From: Hybos culiciformis | Taxonomy: Eukaryota; Arthropoda; Insecta; Diptera; Hybotidae | Direction of reading: 5' to 3' | Length of the DNA: 64,000 bases | Assembly: GCA_964007475.1 (NCBI GenBank) | Contig: OZ023273.1 | Coordinates: 80,082,598 to 80,146,597 of the forward strand | In this document: piece after piece, positions 24,110 through 32,769 of the stretch | Numbering within the stretch: the stretch's first letter is position 1 | Layout: every line of letters starts with the position of its first letter | Position numbers and translations under genes: made by a program | Notes under the pieces: generated by a model | Seen by the model: only the letters and a program-made list of their open reading frames with translations | Database searches by the model: none | Told to the model about the DNA's origin: nothing

Positions 24110-25069
24110 TTAAATAACATAATGAGTAACTTTTACGCGGCTGCTAACCAGAAGCCAATGAAGATGTACAAAAAGGAAGTCCTTAAGATGTCTTGCGTTA
24201 TTGAAGGAAAAATATGACGTCGTTATAGAAGTGAGAAATGAACATAACCATGCTCCGGATTTGACCAAATCCAAGAAAAGATTGGCAGCAAATAAAATGG
24301 AAGAAGCAGCTTCTAGCTCAATAAGAGGGAGCACCAGTAAAATTTACCAGAGCATTCTTTCCAAAGAAGGAAAAAGCCAAGAAGAAATAGATAATTTGGC
24401 TCTATTTCTGCCAGAAAAGGAAAGTTGTTTGACTCTTATAAGGAGAAATTATAGAATAGTTTTAGCACAAAAGGAGCCGCAAGACATTACATTTGAAGTA
24501 CCCGAAGAAGTGAAAAAGCCGAAAAAAGAGAACAAGTCTTAAGCCCATATATAATATGCGATTTTGACCATACAGCAATGAAAGGCATATGGAACATGGA
24601 CGCTACCTTCATCTACCTTCATCTAGCAAAAAATATATATGGCAAAGTTAAAAAAGAAGGACTCCGAATTGCATATATTATATTTATTATACATTATATA
24701 TTATATTATATATACATACACATATTATATTATATATGTTCTGCCAGTGCGCTCATCATTTCAAAATTTGGGTCTTTTTTAAATTATTTCATCTAGCAAA
24801 CATTTTTTTTTGGCAAAGTTAGAAAAGAAGGACTCCAAATTACGATTATTAACGATTTGGAATTTCAGAAAGCAATCCGAATGCTGGTGGCCCTGTCATT
24901 TTTGAAACCTGATGACATTTCCGATTTGTTCATAAAAATTTCAGAATGCTATCCGGGAAAGAGTTTAAGAAATATATATATGTATTTTGAAAATACATGC
25001 ATAAAACAATCGATCTTTTCCCTCCAACGACATGGACAAACTATTAAAGCGACATGGACAAACCTTTAA
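24110..25069 (+). pseudogene. MULE transposase remnant with FLYWCH finger
   Basis: The first part is a FLYWCH-type zinc finger: R-C-T-K (24162) preceded by TGA where the family has the Trp of W-x-C, then L-R-C-L-A-L-L (24183) and H-N-H-A-P-D (about 24246-24263). A charged linker follows to a stop at 24542. The catalytic MULE core with its D-G-T-F is missing. Sequence resumes at 24578 with W-N-M-D-A-T-F then H-L-A-K-N-I-Y-G-K-V-K-K-E-G-L, the conserved segment after the core. This is followed by an AT microsatellite and a partial duplication of the same segment near 24790. 24857-25069 encodes the helical C-terminal region (M-L-V-A-L-S-F-L-K-P-D-D-I). This was the enzyme that moved the surrounding element; it is now internally deleted and dead. 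The loss of the core may reflect a defective derivative mobilised in trans. Confidence 0.75.
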
Positions 25070-25170
25070 AAAAATTTGTAATTCTACATTTTCAATGATT
25101 TACCTACATTTTTAGATTAATTCATCTCGTAAAATATTATAAAGACTACTAACTTTATGGTTTTATATAT

Positions 25171-25518
25171 GTTACGGTGAATGTACGAATTCCGGGGAAT
25201 GTGAGTTTAAAAACCCGTAATTTTAATATTACATTACATTTACCGGCCCGATTGGCCCCATTTTTGTGTAGGGCGTAGAGGGTTTACCCGTTATCCAAAA
25301 TAGGGGGGTGCGGGGTGGCGGACGGGCGAACTGGTGGTCGGTCAGTGGGATATGCGGCCCGCGCCCGCCCGCCAACCCGCACCGCCCTATTTGGATAAGG
25401 GGTAAGTCCCCTACGCCCTACACAAAAATGGGGCCAATCGGGCCGGTAAATGTACTGTAATATTAACATTTACCAAAAGTAAACTCACATTCCCCGGAAT
25501 TCGTACATTCACCGTAAC
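25171..25518. mobile_element. 348-bp palindromic MITE in right MULE arm
   Basis: Ends GTTACGGTGAATGTACGAAT and its inverse; the inner palindrome is unusually G+C-rich for the window (CGCCCGCCAACCCGCACC near 25363). The uninterrupted site is preserved in the left arm, where the complement reads TTTTATATACACACATTT. Comparison gives a duplicated ATATA next to the insertion. The insertion therefore postdates the arm duplication. Confidence 0.88.
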
Positions 25519-25559
25519 ATATACACACATTTACATTTTTTTTTTACTATAAATATCTT

Positions 25560-25922
25560 CTTTCTTCTTTTATATATATAAAACTTAAAGTATATTTGTC
25601 TGCTGCTTATATGTTACCGCTCAATCGATCAAACTTACACCATGTCTTTACCTCGGGTCGTGGGTTATTACAGGCTATTTTAAAACCTGATTGGAGTCCG
25701 ATTTCATTCAAGTTTTATACATAAAAAGAGGAAATGATCAAAAACACAAATCTGGTTTGGTTTGGAAACCTGTTCATTCGATGAATAAGTAAAAATGATA
25801 AATCTTAATTCCCCGTAGATAGTTTTCTCCAAATTTATAAAATAACTGGCTTTTAAAATTCTCTATAAACCTGATAACAAAAATTCCACTTGCAAAAGTA
25901 AAACAGTCAGAGTCGTAGCTAG
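25560..25922 (+). mobile_element. Helitron-like segment in right MULE arm
   Basis: It starts near 25566 (TCTTTTATATATATAAAACT), contains GGTTTGGTTTGGAAACCTG and ends GTAGCTAG at 25922 before a T. The same segment at the same relative place in both arms means it was already part of the arm when the inverted duplication arose, or was spread by arm-to-arm conversion. Confidence 0.6.
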
Positions 25923-26091
25923 TATATTTATAAATCACAGTGAATAAATACACTGCGAATTGCGTGTTCTGGGGTTTATTTCCAACATTCTAGGATTTTT
26001 CTGCAATATTCTAACGAAAACTTACTAAATTTTTTCAAAAAAAAAGTAATTTTTTTCATAAAAAAGTAAGTTTTGTAAAACGAAAAAAACT

Positions 26092-26744
26092 GGTCAAATG
26101 TCGGATTGTCAAATGTCAGATTGTCAAATGTCAGATTGTCAAATGTCCGTTGTCAAATGTCATATTGTCAAATGTCCGTTGGCAAATGTCCGATTGGCAA
26201 ATGTCCGTTGGCAAATGTAGGATTGGCAAATGTCCGTTGGCAAATGTAGAATTGGCAAATGTCTGTTGGCAAATGTAGAATTGGCAAATGTCCGTTGGCA
26301 AATGTCGGATTGTCAAATGTCCGATTTTCATGGGCAAATGTCCTGTGGCAAATGTCAGTTGGCAAATGTCAGATTGTCAAATGTAAGATTGTCAAATGTC
26401 AGATTGTCAAATGTCATATTGTCAAATGTCAGATTGTCAAATGTCATATTGTCAAATGTAGGATTGTCAAATGTCACATTGTCAAATGTCACATTGTCAA
26501 ATGTCAGATTGTCAAATGTCAGATTGTCAAATGTCAGATTGTCAAATGTCATATTGTCAAATGTCAGATTGTCAAATGTCAGATTGTCAAATATCAGATT
26601 GTCAAATGTCAGATTGTCAAATGTCAGATTGTCAAATGTCATATTGTCAAATGTCAGATTGTCAAATGTCAGATTGTCAAATGTCAGATTGTCAAATGTC
26701 CGTGGGCAAATGTCAGATTGGCAAATGTCTTTTGGGCAACTGTC
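26092..26744. repeat. 12-bp tandem array, right MULE arm
   Basis: Inverted counterpart of the array at 18954-19602 (unit ATTGTCAAATGTCAG). The outermost units GGCAAATGTCTTTTGGGCAA and the inner mix of GTTGGCAAATGTC variants mirror the left arm. One local difference is a CCGATTTTCATGGGCAAATG unit near 26323 that the left arm lacks. Confidence 0.95.
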
Positions 26745-27153
26745 TGCCCCCCCAAAAATTGTACTAAATTCGTGCCTCTAGACTAGAATACCCCCTTAAC
26801 TGATTTAGATGAAGGCTCACTGATACAGATCGAAAATTATAGATTATTAAGAATAGATAGACAAATAGAATAGATAGAGACACACGGGTGGAGTAGCATT
26901 TTACATAAAAAAGAATTGGAAAGTAAATAATATTAAAAGTTATTCAATTGATAGTACAGTTTGGTTATAATGATAAAAGTATCATTAAATGATATATTTT
27001 TTCATTTAGCGGGTTCATTTAGTTATACCGATCACCAAAACCATTAAATATGAACTCAAATTTCTTGGATTGGTTTGATAATATAAGTGATGAAATTGCA
27101 TTGTACGATAATGTGATATTGATGGGCGACTTTAATATCAATTGGTTAAATAA

Positions 27154-28758
27154 TCTAATATATAAAATTTCCATGTCACAATGTTAGTTACCGTTCTCCT
27201 CCGAAACGGCTTTACCGATTTTTACCAAATTTTATATGCGTATTCAGTAGGTCTGAGAATCGGCTACTATCTATTTTCCATACCCCAGGGACCTCCCCCG
27301 GGGGCGGACTTCAAAAGTTCGTCCGATTTCATTCAAATTTTTTACGTAAAAAGAGGAAGTGATTACACACAAATTCCGTAACAAAAAATTTGTTGACCTC
27401 CTACCCAGGGACTTCCCATTGGGGCGGATTTTAAAAGTTCGTCCGATTTCATTCAAATTTGGTATGTAAAAAGAAGAACTGATTACAAACAAATTCTGTA
27501 ACAAAAATTTGCTGACCTCCTACGCAGGGACTTCCTACCCAAAGACCACCCCTGGGGGCGGTTTTCAAAAGTTCGTCCGATTTCATTCAAATGTTTTACG
27601 TAAAAAGAGGAAGTAATTACACAGAAATTCCGTTACAAAAAATTTGTTGACCTACCCAGGGACTTCCCATTGGGGCGGTTTTCAAAAGTTCGTCCGATTT
27701 CAAATTTGGTATGTAAAAAGAGGAGCTGATTACACACAAATTTCGTAACAAAAAATTTGTTGACCTCCTACTCAAAAGTTCATCCGATTTCATTCAAATT
27801 TGGTATTTAAAAAGAGGAGCTGATTACATACAAATTTCGTAACAAAAAATTTGTTGACCTCCTACCATAGGGACCTCTCCTTGGGGCGGACTTCAAAAGT
27901 CGTCCGATTTGATTCAAATTTGGTACGTAAGAAGAGGAACTGATTACACACAAATTTAGTAACAAAAAATTTATTGACCTCCTACCCATAGACTTCCCCG
28001 GGGGGCGGACCTCAAAATTTCGTCCGATTTCATTCAAATTTGGTATGTAAAAAGAAGAACTGATTACACACAATTTCGTAACAAAAAATTTGTTGACCTC
28101 CTATCCAGGGACCTCACCTGGGGGCGGAGTTTAAAAGTTCGTCCGATTTCATTCAAATTTGGCATGTAAAAAGAGGAAATAATTACACACAAATTTCGTA
28201 ACAAAAAATTTATTGACCTCCTACCCTAGGGGAAGATTTCAAAAGTTTGTCCGATTTCATTTAAATTTGGTACATAAAAATGATTAAACACACGAATTTC
28301 GTAACAAAAAATTTTGCCCCCTCTTCGAATATATAGAAATCAATTTCTTTATTACTAATAACTACAAAATATTAAAAACTAAACCACTCAACCGATTGTT
28401 TCGAAATTTACACCGTCTCTTTCTCTCGGGATCGTTATAGGCTATTTTAAATTTGAATGGCACCCTACCCAGAAATCCCTCTGCAAAAGTTCTTCCGATT
28501 TCATTCAAATTTGATTCATAAAAAGAGGAAATGGATAAAAACATAAATTTGGTTTGGTTTGGAAACCTGTTTAAGGGAAGGATATCATTCGATTTCATAC
28601 AATTTAAGTGTTGAATAAGTAGAAATGATAAATATTAATTCTTAGATATTTTCCCAAATTTATAAAATAACTAGCTCTTATAATTGTTCATCAATCTGAC
28701 AAGAAAAATTTCACTTAAAACGTGTGTTCCACAACAACGTGTGTGCGGGTACAGCTAA
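27154..28758 (+). mobile_element. Non-autonomous Helitron
   Basis: It starts with TC at 27154 (TCTAATATATAAAATTTCC, then TCCTCCGAAACGGCTT) and ends with CTAA at 28755-28758, preceded by GTGTGCGGGTACAG. It sits between A and T with no target duplication, as Helitrons do. Removing it restores the LINE frame D-F-N-I-N-W-L-N-N-N. The interior is a ~120-bp tandem array. It has no Rep/helicase coding. The 3' third (28350-28740) resembles the Helitron segments in the MULE arms. Confidence 0.9.
27290..28340. repeat. ~120-bp tandem repeats inside the Helitron
   Basis: About nine units, each with GGGGCGGACTTCAAAAGTTC, GTCCGATTTCATTCAAAT, a TAAAAAGAGGAAGTGATTA phrase and AATTTGTTGACCTCCTACCC. Several are truncated (for example near 27775). 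Isolated units occur at 14850-15020. The reading frames called on both strands are by-products of this array. Confidence 0.9.
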
Positions 28759-28999
28759 TAATAATATAAAAAGTAAAATGAACGAAATAATTTGTGATAA
28801 TTCATTTAAACAAATAGTTAATGATTATACTAGAATTACAAATGAATCACAGACATTAATTGATTGGGTTATTACAAATATTTATGATAATATTAAAGAT
28901 GAAGTAAATAATAATAAGATCTCAGATCATGAAACATTAAAAATAATTATTAAATTAAATACATCTAAAACAGTACAAACAAAAAAAAAATGAAATATT

Positions 29000-29990
29000 G
29001 TAAATATAATAAGTTGCATTTAAGACAAAAAATGTATTGTAGTGATATTGCTACAACATATTATGTTAATTATAATTTAAAAACAAAAAAATTTAGTGAA
29101 AATCTACATAATATTGTTGATGAATTTACTGTGGAGAAAACAATACAATATAAAAATGAGTGGTATAATAGTGAGCTAAGAAGGCTAAAGTTGGAAAAAA
29201 TAAGACAATATGAAAAATCTAAATTATTAAATATTAATAGTGAATGGCAGAAATATAAGAACATTAGAAATCTTTATAAGAATAAATTAAATAAAGAAAA
29301 AAATATATTCACTAAAAAGAAAATAGAAAAATGTACAGATCAAAAGTTAATGTGGAAACATATAAAAAAAATTAGTACTAAAAAAAGATATTAATCAAAT
29401 TCAAGAAATAGTTTTTGATAATGAAAAATTTGATGATTCATTAGAAATTGCCAATAAATTTAATAATTATTTTGTAAAAAGTAGAGACATAAATGAAGAA
29501 ATAAATTCAGTACAATTCATAAACTTAGTCAGACATTGTGATAAAATATTTAAATTTAAAAAAATTAATACTGAAATCTTAGAAAAAACTTAAAAAAATA
29601 TGAACAAAAAAAATGATCATTATATGTTGAATACTAAAATGATTTTAGAGAGTTTTGATATAATAGGACAAAATCTTTTGTCAATAATTAACACATCATT
29701 GGAGAATGGAGTTTTTTCGGATGTGAGGAAAGAATCGATTGTTGTTCCAATTGAAAAAATCAAAAATACCAAGAATGCAAATGAATACAGGCCAATTAAC
29801 ACAATATCTATAGAATCGAAAATTATTGAAAAGGTAGTAAATGAACAATTGAGTGAATATATCGAATCAAACAATTTATTCCCACAGTATCAATCAGGGT
29901 TCTAAAAAAAACATAGTTGTGAATCATTATTAAATGCTTCTGACATTAGATTGAACTTGTATCGTTGTGGAAACGCACAGAATATGCTTA
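29000..29990 (+). pseudogene. LINE ORF2 linker and start of reverse transcriptase
   Basis: 28990-29394 is a 134-codon Lys/Asn-rich open stretch matching the linker between endonuclease and reverse transcriptase. After a frame change, 29600-29905 encodes the RT fingers: S-I-V-V-P-I-E-K then N-E-Y-R-P-I-N-T-I-S and I-I-E-K-V-V-N-E-Q-L, ending Q-Y-Q-S-G-F. A stop (TAA, 29903-29905) directly follows, and the frame continues K-K-H-S-C-E-S-L-L. The palm with the catalytic Y/F-A-D-D is absent. Confidence 0.8.
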
Positions 29991-30205
29991 CACTGAGAAT
30001 AAAACCATAGTATAATCATACAAAAACCTAGCTTTGTTAAATCAACTTAGTTTTTTGTATAAAAATATACTTTTTAATATGTTAATTTATCGAAGTGGCT
30101 TAGGTAATTCATACATGGCCATGTATAATCTTTTAGATAATTGGACTGTACAAAAAAACAAAGTATAAAACCTCTCAAATGTTTTTGAGAGGTTTTATAC
30201 ATTGT

Positions 30206-30380
30206 TTTTTTTTTGTTTTTTTTGTTTTTTTTTTTTTTTTTTGTTTTTTTTTGTTTTTTTTTGTTTTTTTTTTTGTTTTTTTTTTGTTTTTTTTTGTTTT
30301 TTTTTGGGTTTTTTGTTTTTTTTTTGTTTTTTTTGCTTTTTTTTTGTTTTTTTTTTTAGTTTTTTTTTTTTTTGGTTTTT
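30206..30380. repeat. (T6-10)G microsatellite
   Basis: Runs of 6-17 T separated by single G. On paper this yields Phe-rich (plus) and Lys-rich (minus) frames that are certainly not proteins. Confidence 0.95.
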
Positions 30381-30427
30381 TAGCTTTTTTTGTTTTTATA
30401 TTATAGTTTTTATATTGTTTTTTTTTT

Positions 30428-30505
30428 ATTTGAATGGTCACCCATCTAAGTTCTATCACAACGAGGCGTTACTTAACCGCTTTGTTCAATTCTTCCACTG
30501 AGCTA
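30428..30505 (-). repeat. 5S-rRNA-like SINE head (fragment)
   Basis: On the minus strand the sequence AAGTAACG, then GATAGAACTTAGATGGGTGACC (in two parts: GATAGAACTTAG and ATGGGTGACC), follows the order of the 3' half of eukaryotic 5S rRNA. 5S-derived heads define SINE3-type retroposons. Only about 60 bp is recognisable. Confidence 0.5.
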
Positions 30506-30991
30506 TGTCAGTGATATACAACAATGTATTAATAGACAATATAAATTCGGTTTCTATGAAAACTTTATACAATTGTTTAGTAATTTATACAAGCACTTGT
30601 ATAAATAAATCAACTAAGTTTTTTAGATGATTTATCGAAGTTTTCAAACAAACTTTATACATTGTTTTGGTAATTTATACAAGCATTTGGTTAATTTAAC
30701 AAATGCTCCGCTTGTATAAATCAACTATTTTTTTTAGATGATTTGTCGAAGTTTTCATACAACCTTTTTACATTGTTTTAGTAATTTATACAAGCATTTG
30801 TATAATTTAACAGTTGCTTACCTTGTATAAATCATCTAATTTTTTTTTGATGTTTTATCGAAGTTTTCATTTTAAAACAATGTATAATATTACCAATTAC
30901 TTGTATAAAAAAACTATGATTTTGGAATTTAGTACAATTTTTTTTACCCAAGTCAACTTGTATAATATTACTATGGTTTTTTTTCTCAGTG

Positions 30992-31173
30992 TATGTGTAA
31001 TGAATGGATTACAAATTTTTAATGGATTACAATTAGAAATAAGAAATGAAAGAAATATTAGCAATTTAAAAAAAAAATTATTCAATACATAAAAAATAAT
31101 TATAGTTAAGTTTTATTGATGTGAGGTGGATATTGTATGGATCAAATCTAAGTAAAAAAAAAAAAAAAAAAAA
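30992..31173 (+). pseudogene. LINE ORF2 C-terminus and poly(A) tail
   Basis: The short stretch ending N-L-K-K-K-L-F-N-T before a stop at 31090-31092 resembles the basic C-terminus of such ORF2 proteins. A ~60-bp 3' UTR and a run of about 22 A at 31152-31173 close the element. Confidence 0.6.
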
Positions 31174-31234
31174 AATTGTAAATTAAAAAATAGTTTAAAT
31201 AAGCTAAATAAATGAAATAAATAAATAAATAAAT

Positions 31235-31645
31235 AAAAATTACTGGCGCAACTAAAAATTACGCGTACTCTCCCGATTTCGTTAAAACTTGGTGAAAGGG
31301 TAGAGGTGGTTCCCAAACGCCCAAATCCGAGAGGGTTTGCGCAGGCAAGCCCCCGTTTCAGAGATATGGCCTTCCAAAGTTTTCATAAATTAGGTGGGAA
31401 CAAAAGTGCATTTTTTCGCAACCAATTTTTTTTATGTTGAATAAAGGATGGAGGCTGCCTCCTTCAAACCACCAGGGCTTTTTCTTTGGCGTACTTATAC
31501 TGGATACCTAATGGGAAATTTTGGAAGGTCGTATCTCTGAAACGGAGGCTTGTTGGCCAAATTCCTCTTGGACTTCGACTTTTAGGGATCGTCTCTACCC
31601 TTTCACCAAGTTTTTTTTTTTGAGCAATTTTTGTCAAAAAAAAAA
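31235..31645. repeat. ~400-bp inverted-repeat element
   Basis: The block AACTTGGTGAAAGGGTAGAG and, after a spacer, CGTTTCAGAGATATGGCCTT is mirrored at the right (AAGGTCGTATCTCTGAAACG near 31528, CTACCCTTTCACCAAGTT near 31593). A diverged relative lies at 39570-40075. Confidence 0.75.
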
Positions 31646-31845
31646 AAATATTAAAACTTATTTACCAATATGTAGTTTATAGATAAATATTTTTTTTCTT
31701 AAAATGGCAACAATAACTTCTTATTCTCTTTTGTGTTTCGCATATGAACGGCGTTGAGCAGAACAGGTAAAAAAAAAACAGTTTTTTTTATTTTTTTTAC
31801 GTGCGCATACGCTCGTGAACTACGTCGACTGTATCTTTAGCAAAA

Positions 31846-32222
31846 ATCAAAATCTTTACGTAATAAATTAGTCATTAGCGTTAACTCAAGGCCCATTAGA
31901 CAAACTAGATTTTTTAAGGAATTAAGGTATTCGTCTAATTACGCATCCAACGAGCCATTTAAAAGATGCTCGAAGTCTTTTAATAAGTTTCATTTTTTGT
32001 TCGAGGCGTTTCATTTTTTGTTCTATGCGTTTGATCTGTGAAAGGGTAACATTAAATCAGAATCTTTACGTAATAAATTAGTCATTAGCGTTAACTCAAG
32101 GCCCATTAGACAAACTAGATTTTTTAAGGAATTAAGGTATTCGTCTAATTACGCATCCAACGAGCCATTTAATAGATGCTCGAAGTCTTTTAATAAGTTT
32201 CATTTTTTGTTCGAGGACTCAA
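31846..32222. repeat. ~190-bp tandem duplication flanking the nest
   Basis: The sequence from AATCTTTACGTAATAAATTA to TTCATTTTTTGTTCGAGG occurs at 31850-31997 and again at 32062-32216. The second copy is preceded by TATGCGTTTGATCTGTGAAA, which also precedes the nest at 15990. It therefore preserves the pre-insertion site of the 15.8-kb element. Confidence 0.85.
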
Positions 32223-32769
32223 TCACTCGTGATTCTTTTACGACTTAAATTATAAAATTTATAATTAGCGAATACTAGTGTATGTAACCACATTCTAATT
32301 TTAATTTTTATATCTGTTTAAGTCTGTAAGTTAATTTTAATAGTAAATATCATAGCTTAAAGTTTACAAACTTTTAGGTTGTAAATATGTTGTCTTTTTT
32401 TTGGCAAGAAAATTAAATAAAAAATAAATAAAAATACTTAAAAATAAAAATCTTTTATTTCCTAAACAATTTTTAATTAATTTAATTTATTTCTAAGAAT
32501 TTTTTTTTTTTCTGCACAGAAATAAAATTCAAATATAGTTTTGTGATTTTGTGGTAGAGGTGTTTTTTGTACAATTTTTGTAGCATTTTTCACGGCCGTT
32601 CATTTTCCGTACTATAAAACAAAAAAAAAAACTGAAAAAATAGCAAACAGAAAAATATTTTACAATTTCACGTCGAGAGCACTTAATTGGAAATGAAAGC
32701 TCAATTTTAATTGATTGAAAATGAAAATTACTTATATACACGCAAAGGTACTAGGTTCCAATCGGGTGT

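Larger units (their letters stand above)
18940..26761 (+). mobile_element. MULE (Mutator-like) element with 12-bp-repeat arms, TSD CAAAAATTG
   Basis: The element is 18949-26752 (7.8 kb), with a 9-bp direct repeat CAAAAATTG at 18940-18948 and 26753-26761. The ends share ACAGTTGCCC and then ~650-bp arrays of a 12-bp repeat. Inside the arrays the arms continue as inverted homologous sequence for about another 700 bp, including an old Helitron-like segment present in both arms. Nine-base duplications, very long inverted repeats and the FLYWCH/MULE-type coding remnant at 24110-25069 together identify a Mutator-like element. Copy history: a foldback element sits in the left interior and a MITE in the right arm. 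Confidence 0.82.
18303..26799. mobile_element. TTAA-flanked element with GGGGGTATTCTAGTCTAGA ends
   Basis: The element is 18307-26795. The ends are an inverted GGGGGTATTCTAGTCTAG, flanked by TTAA at 18303-18306 and 26796-26799. Excising it restores the LINE reading frame through S-E-T-H-L-T-D-L-D. TTAA duplications are made by piggyBac and Kolobok; the G-rich ends fit Kolobok or an atypical piggyBac, and no transposase is left to decide. Its own sequence is about 640 bp at the left (18307-18940) and about 35 bp at the right. The rest is a MULE that landed in it. Confidence 0.88.
18185..29000 (+). pseudogene. LINE ORF2 endonuclease domain, split by two insertions
   Basis: This is the apurinic-like endonuclease that nicks the target for LINE integration. 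The first piece, 18185-18306, reads I-N-N-L-N-E-I-A-I-I-L-D then F-L-C-A-S-E-T-H-L, the conserved S/E-T-H catalytic block. The TTAA element follows. Coding resumes at 26796 (T-D-L-D-E-G-S-L-I), with R-H-T-G-G-V-A-F-Y-I near 26882 and Y-R-S-P-K near 27030, up to M-G-D-F-N-I-N-W-L-N at about 27123-27153, the other conserved endonuclease motif. The Helitron interrupts there, and the frame continues at 28759 (N-N-I-K-S-K-M-N-E) through a W-V-I-T-N-I and S-D-H-E block. Stops occur around 26850 and 26970, so it is dead independently of the insertions. Confidence 0.8.
29991..30991. mobile_element. 1-kb TIR element, ends CACTGAGAA, TA flanks
   Basis: Inverted ends: CACTGAGAATAAAACCATAG at the left, CTATGGTTTTTTTTCTCAGTG at the right, with TTGTATAAT motifs just inside. 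TA lies on both sides. Inside are a hairpin (CCTCTCAAA...GAGAGG, 30170-30200), a T/G homopolymer tract, an inverted 5S-like fragment and three ~113-bp tandem units with ATCGAAGTTTTCA (near 30638, 30748, 30860). A TA duplication fits Tc1/mariner-pogo; this is inferred from the ends only. Confidence 0.8.
16300..31173 (+). mobile_element. Jockey-type LINE, heavily interrupted
   Basis: Reading along the plus strand and skipping inserts gives ORF1 (PHD finger, coiled coil, zinc knuckles), the ORF2 endonuclease, the start of the reverse transcriptase, a short C-terminal remnant and a poly(A) tail at about 31152-31173. The frame rejoins exactly when the TTAA element (18307-26795) and the Helitron (27154-28758) are removed. 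Most of the reverse transcriptase palm and thumb is missing between about 29985 and 31000, where element 29991-30991 sits, so a deletion also happened. The 5' end is not defined precisely. Confidence 0.8.
16018..31845. mobile_element. TAA-flanked inverted-repeat element, copy 2, expanded by nested insertions
   Basis: The left end at 16021 (TGCTAAAGATACAGTCGACG) and the right end at 31842 (its inverse) match the ends of the 727-bp element at 4302-5028. About 190 bp of left and 110 bp of right subterminal sequence also match. The left flank is TAA (16018-16020) and the right flank AAA (31843-31845, one change). An uninterrupted copy of the target, ACATTAAATCAGAATC at about 32049-32064, survives in a downstream tandem duplication and confirms TAA as the duplicated site. 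Nearly all of the 15.8 kb between the ends is later insertion: a LINE and everything within it. Confidence 0.85.

Noticed and set aside
24578..24796. ORF with Tyr/Ile-rich tail
   Set aside because: Only the first ~30 residues are MULE-derived; the rest is an AT microsatellite.
18954..26744. CRISPR-like array
   Set aside because: Units are contiguous 12-mers without unique spacers, and the setting is eukaryotic transposon DNA.
27181..28598. ORFs with repeated F-Y-x-x-N-L-N-E-I-G-R
   Set aside because: They follow the ~120-bp Helitron tandem repeat on the minus strand.
30175..30501. Phe-rich and Lys-rich ORFs of 75-99 codons
   Set aside because: Translations of a T-run microsatellite; no biological content.
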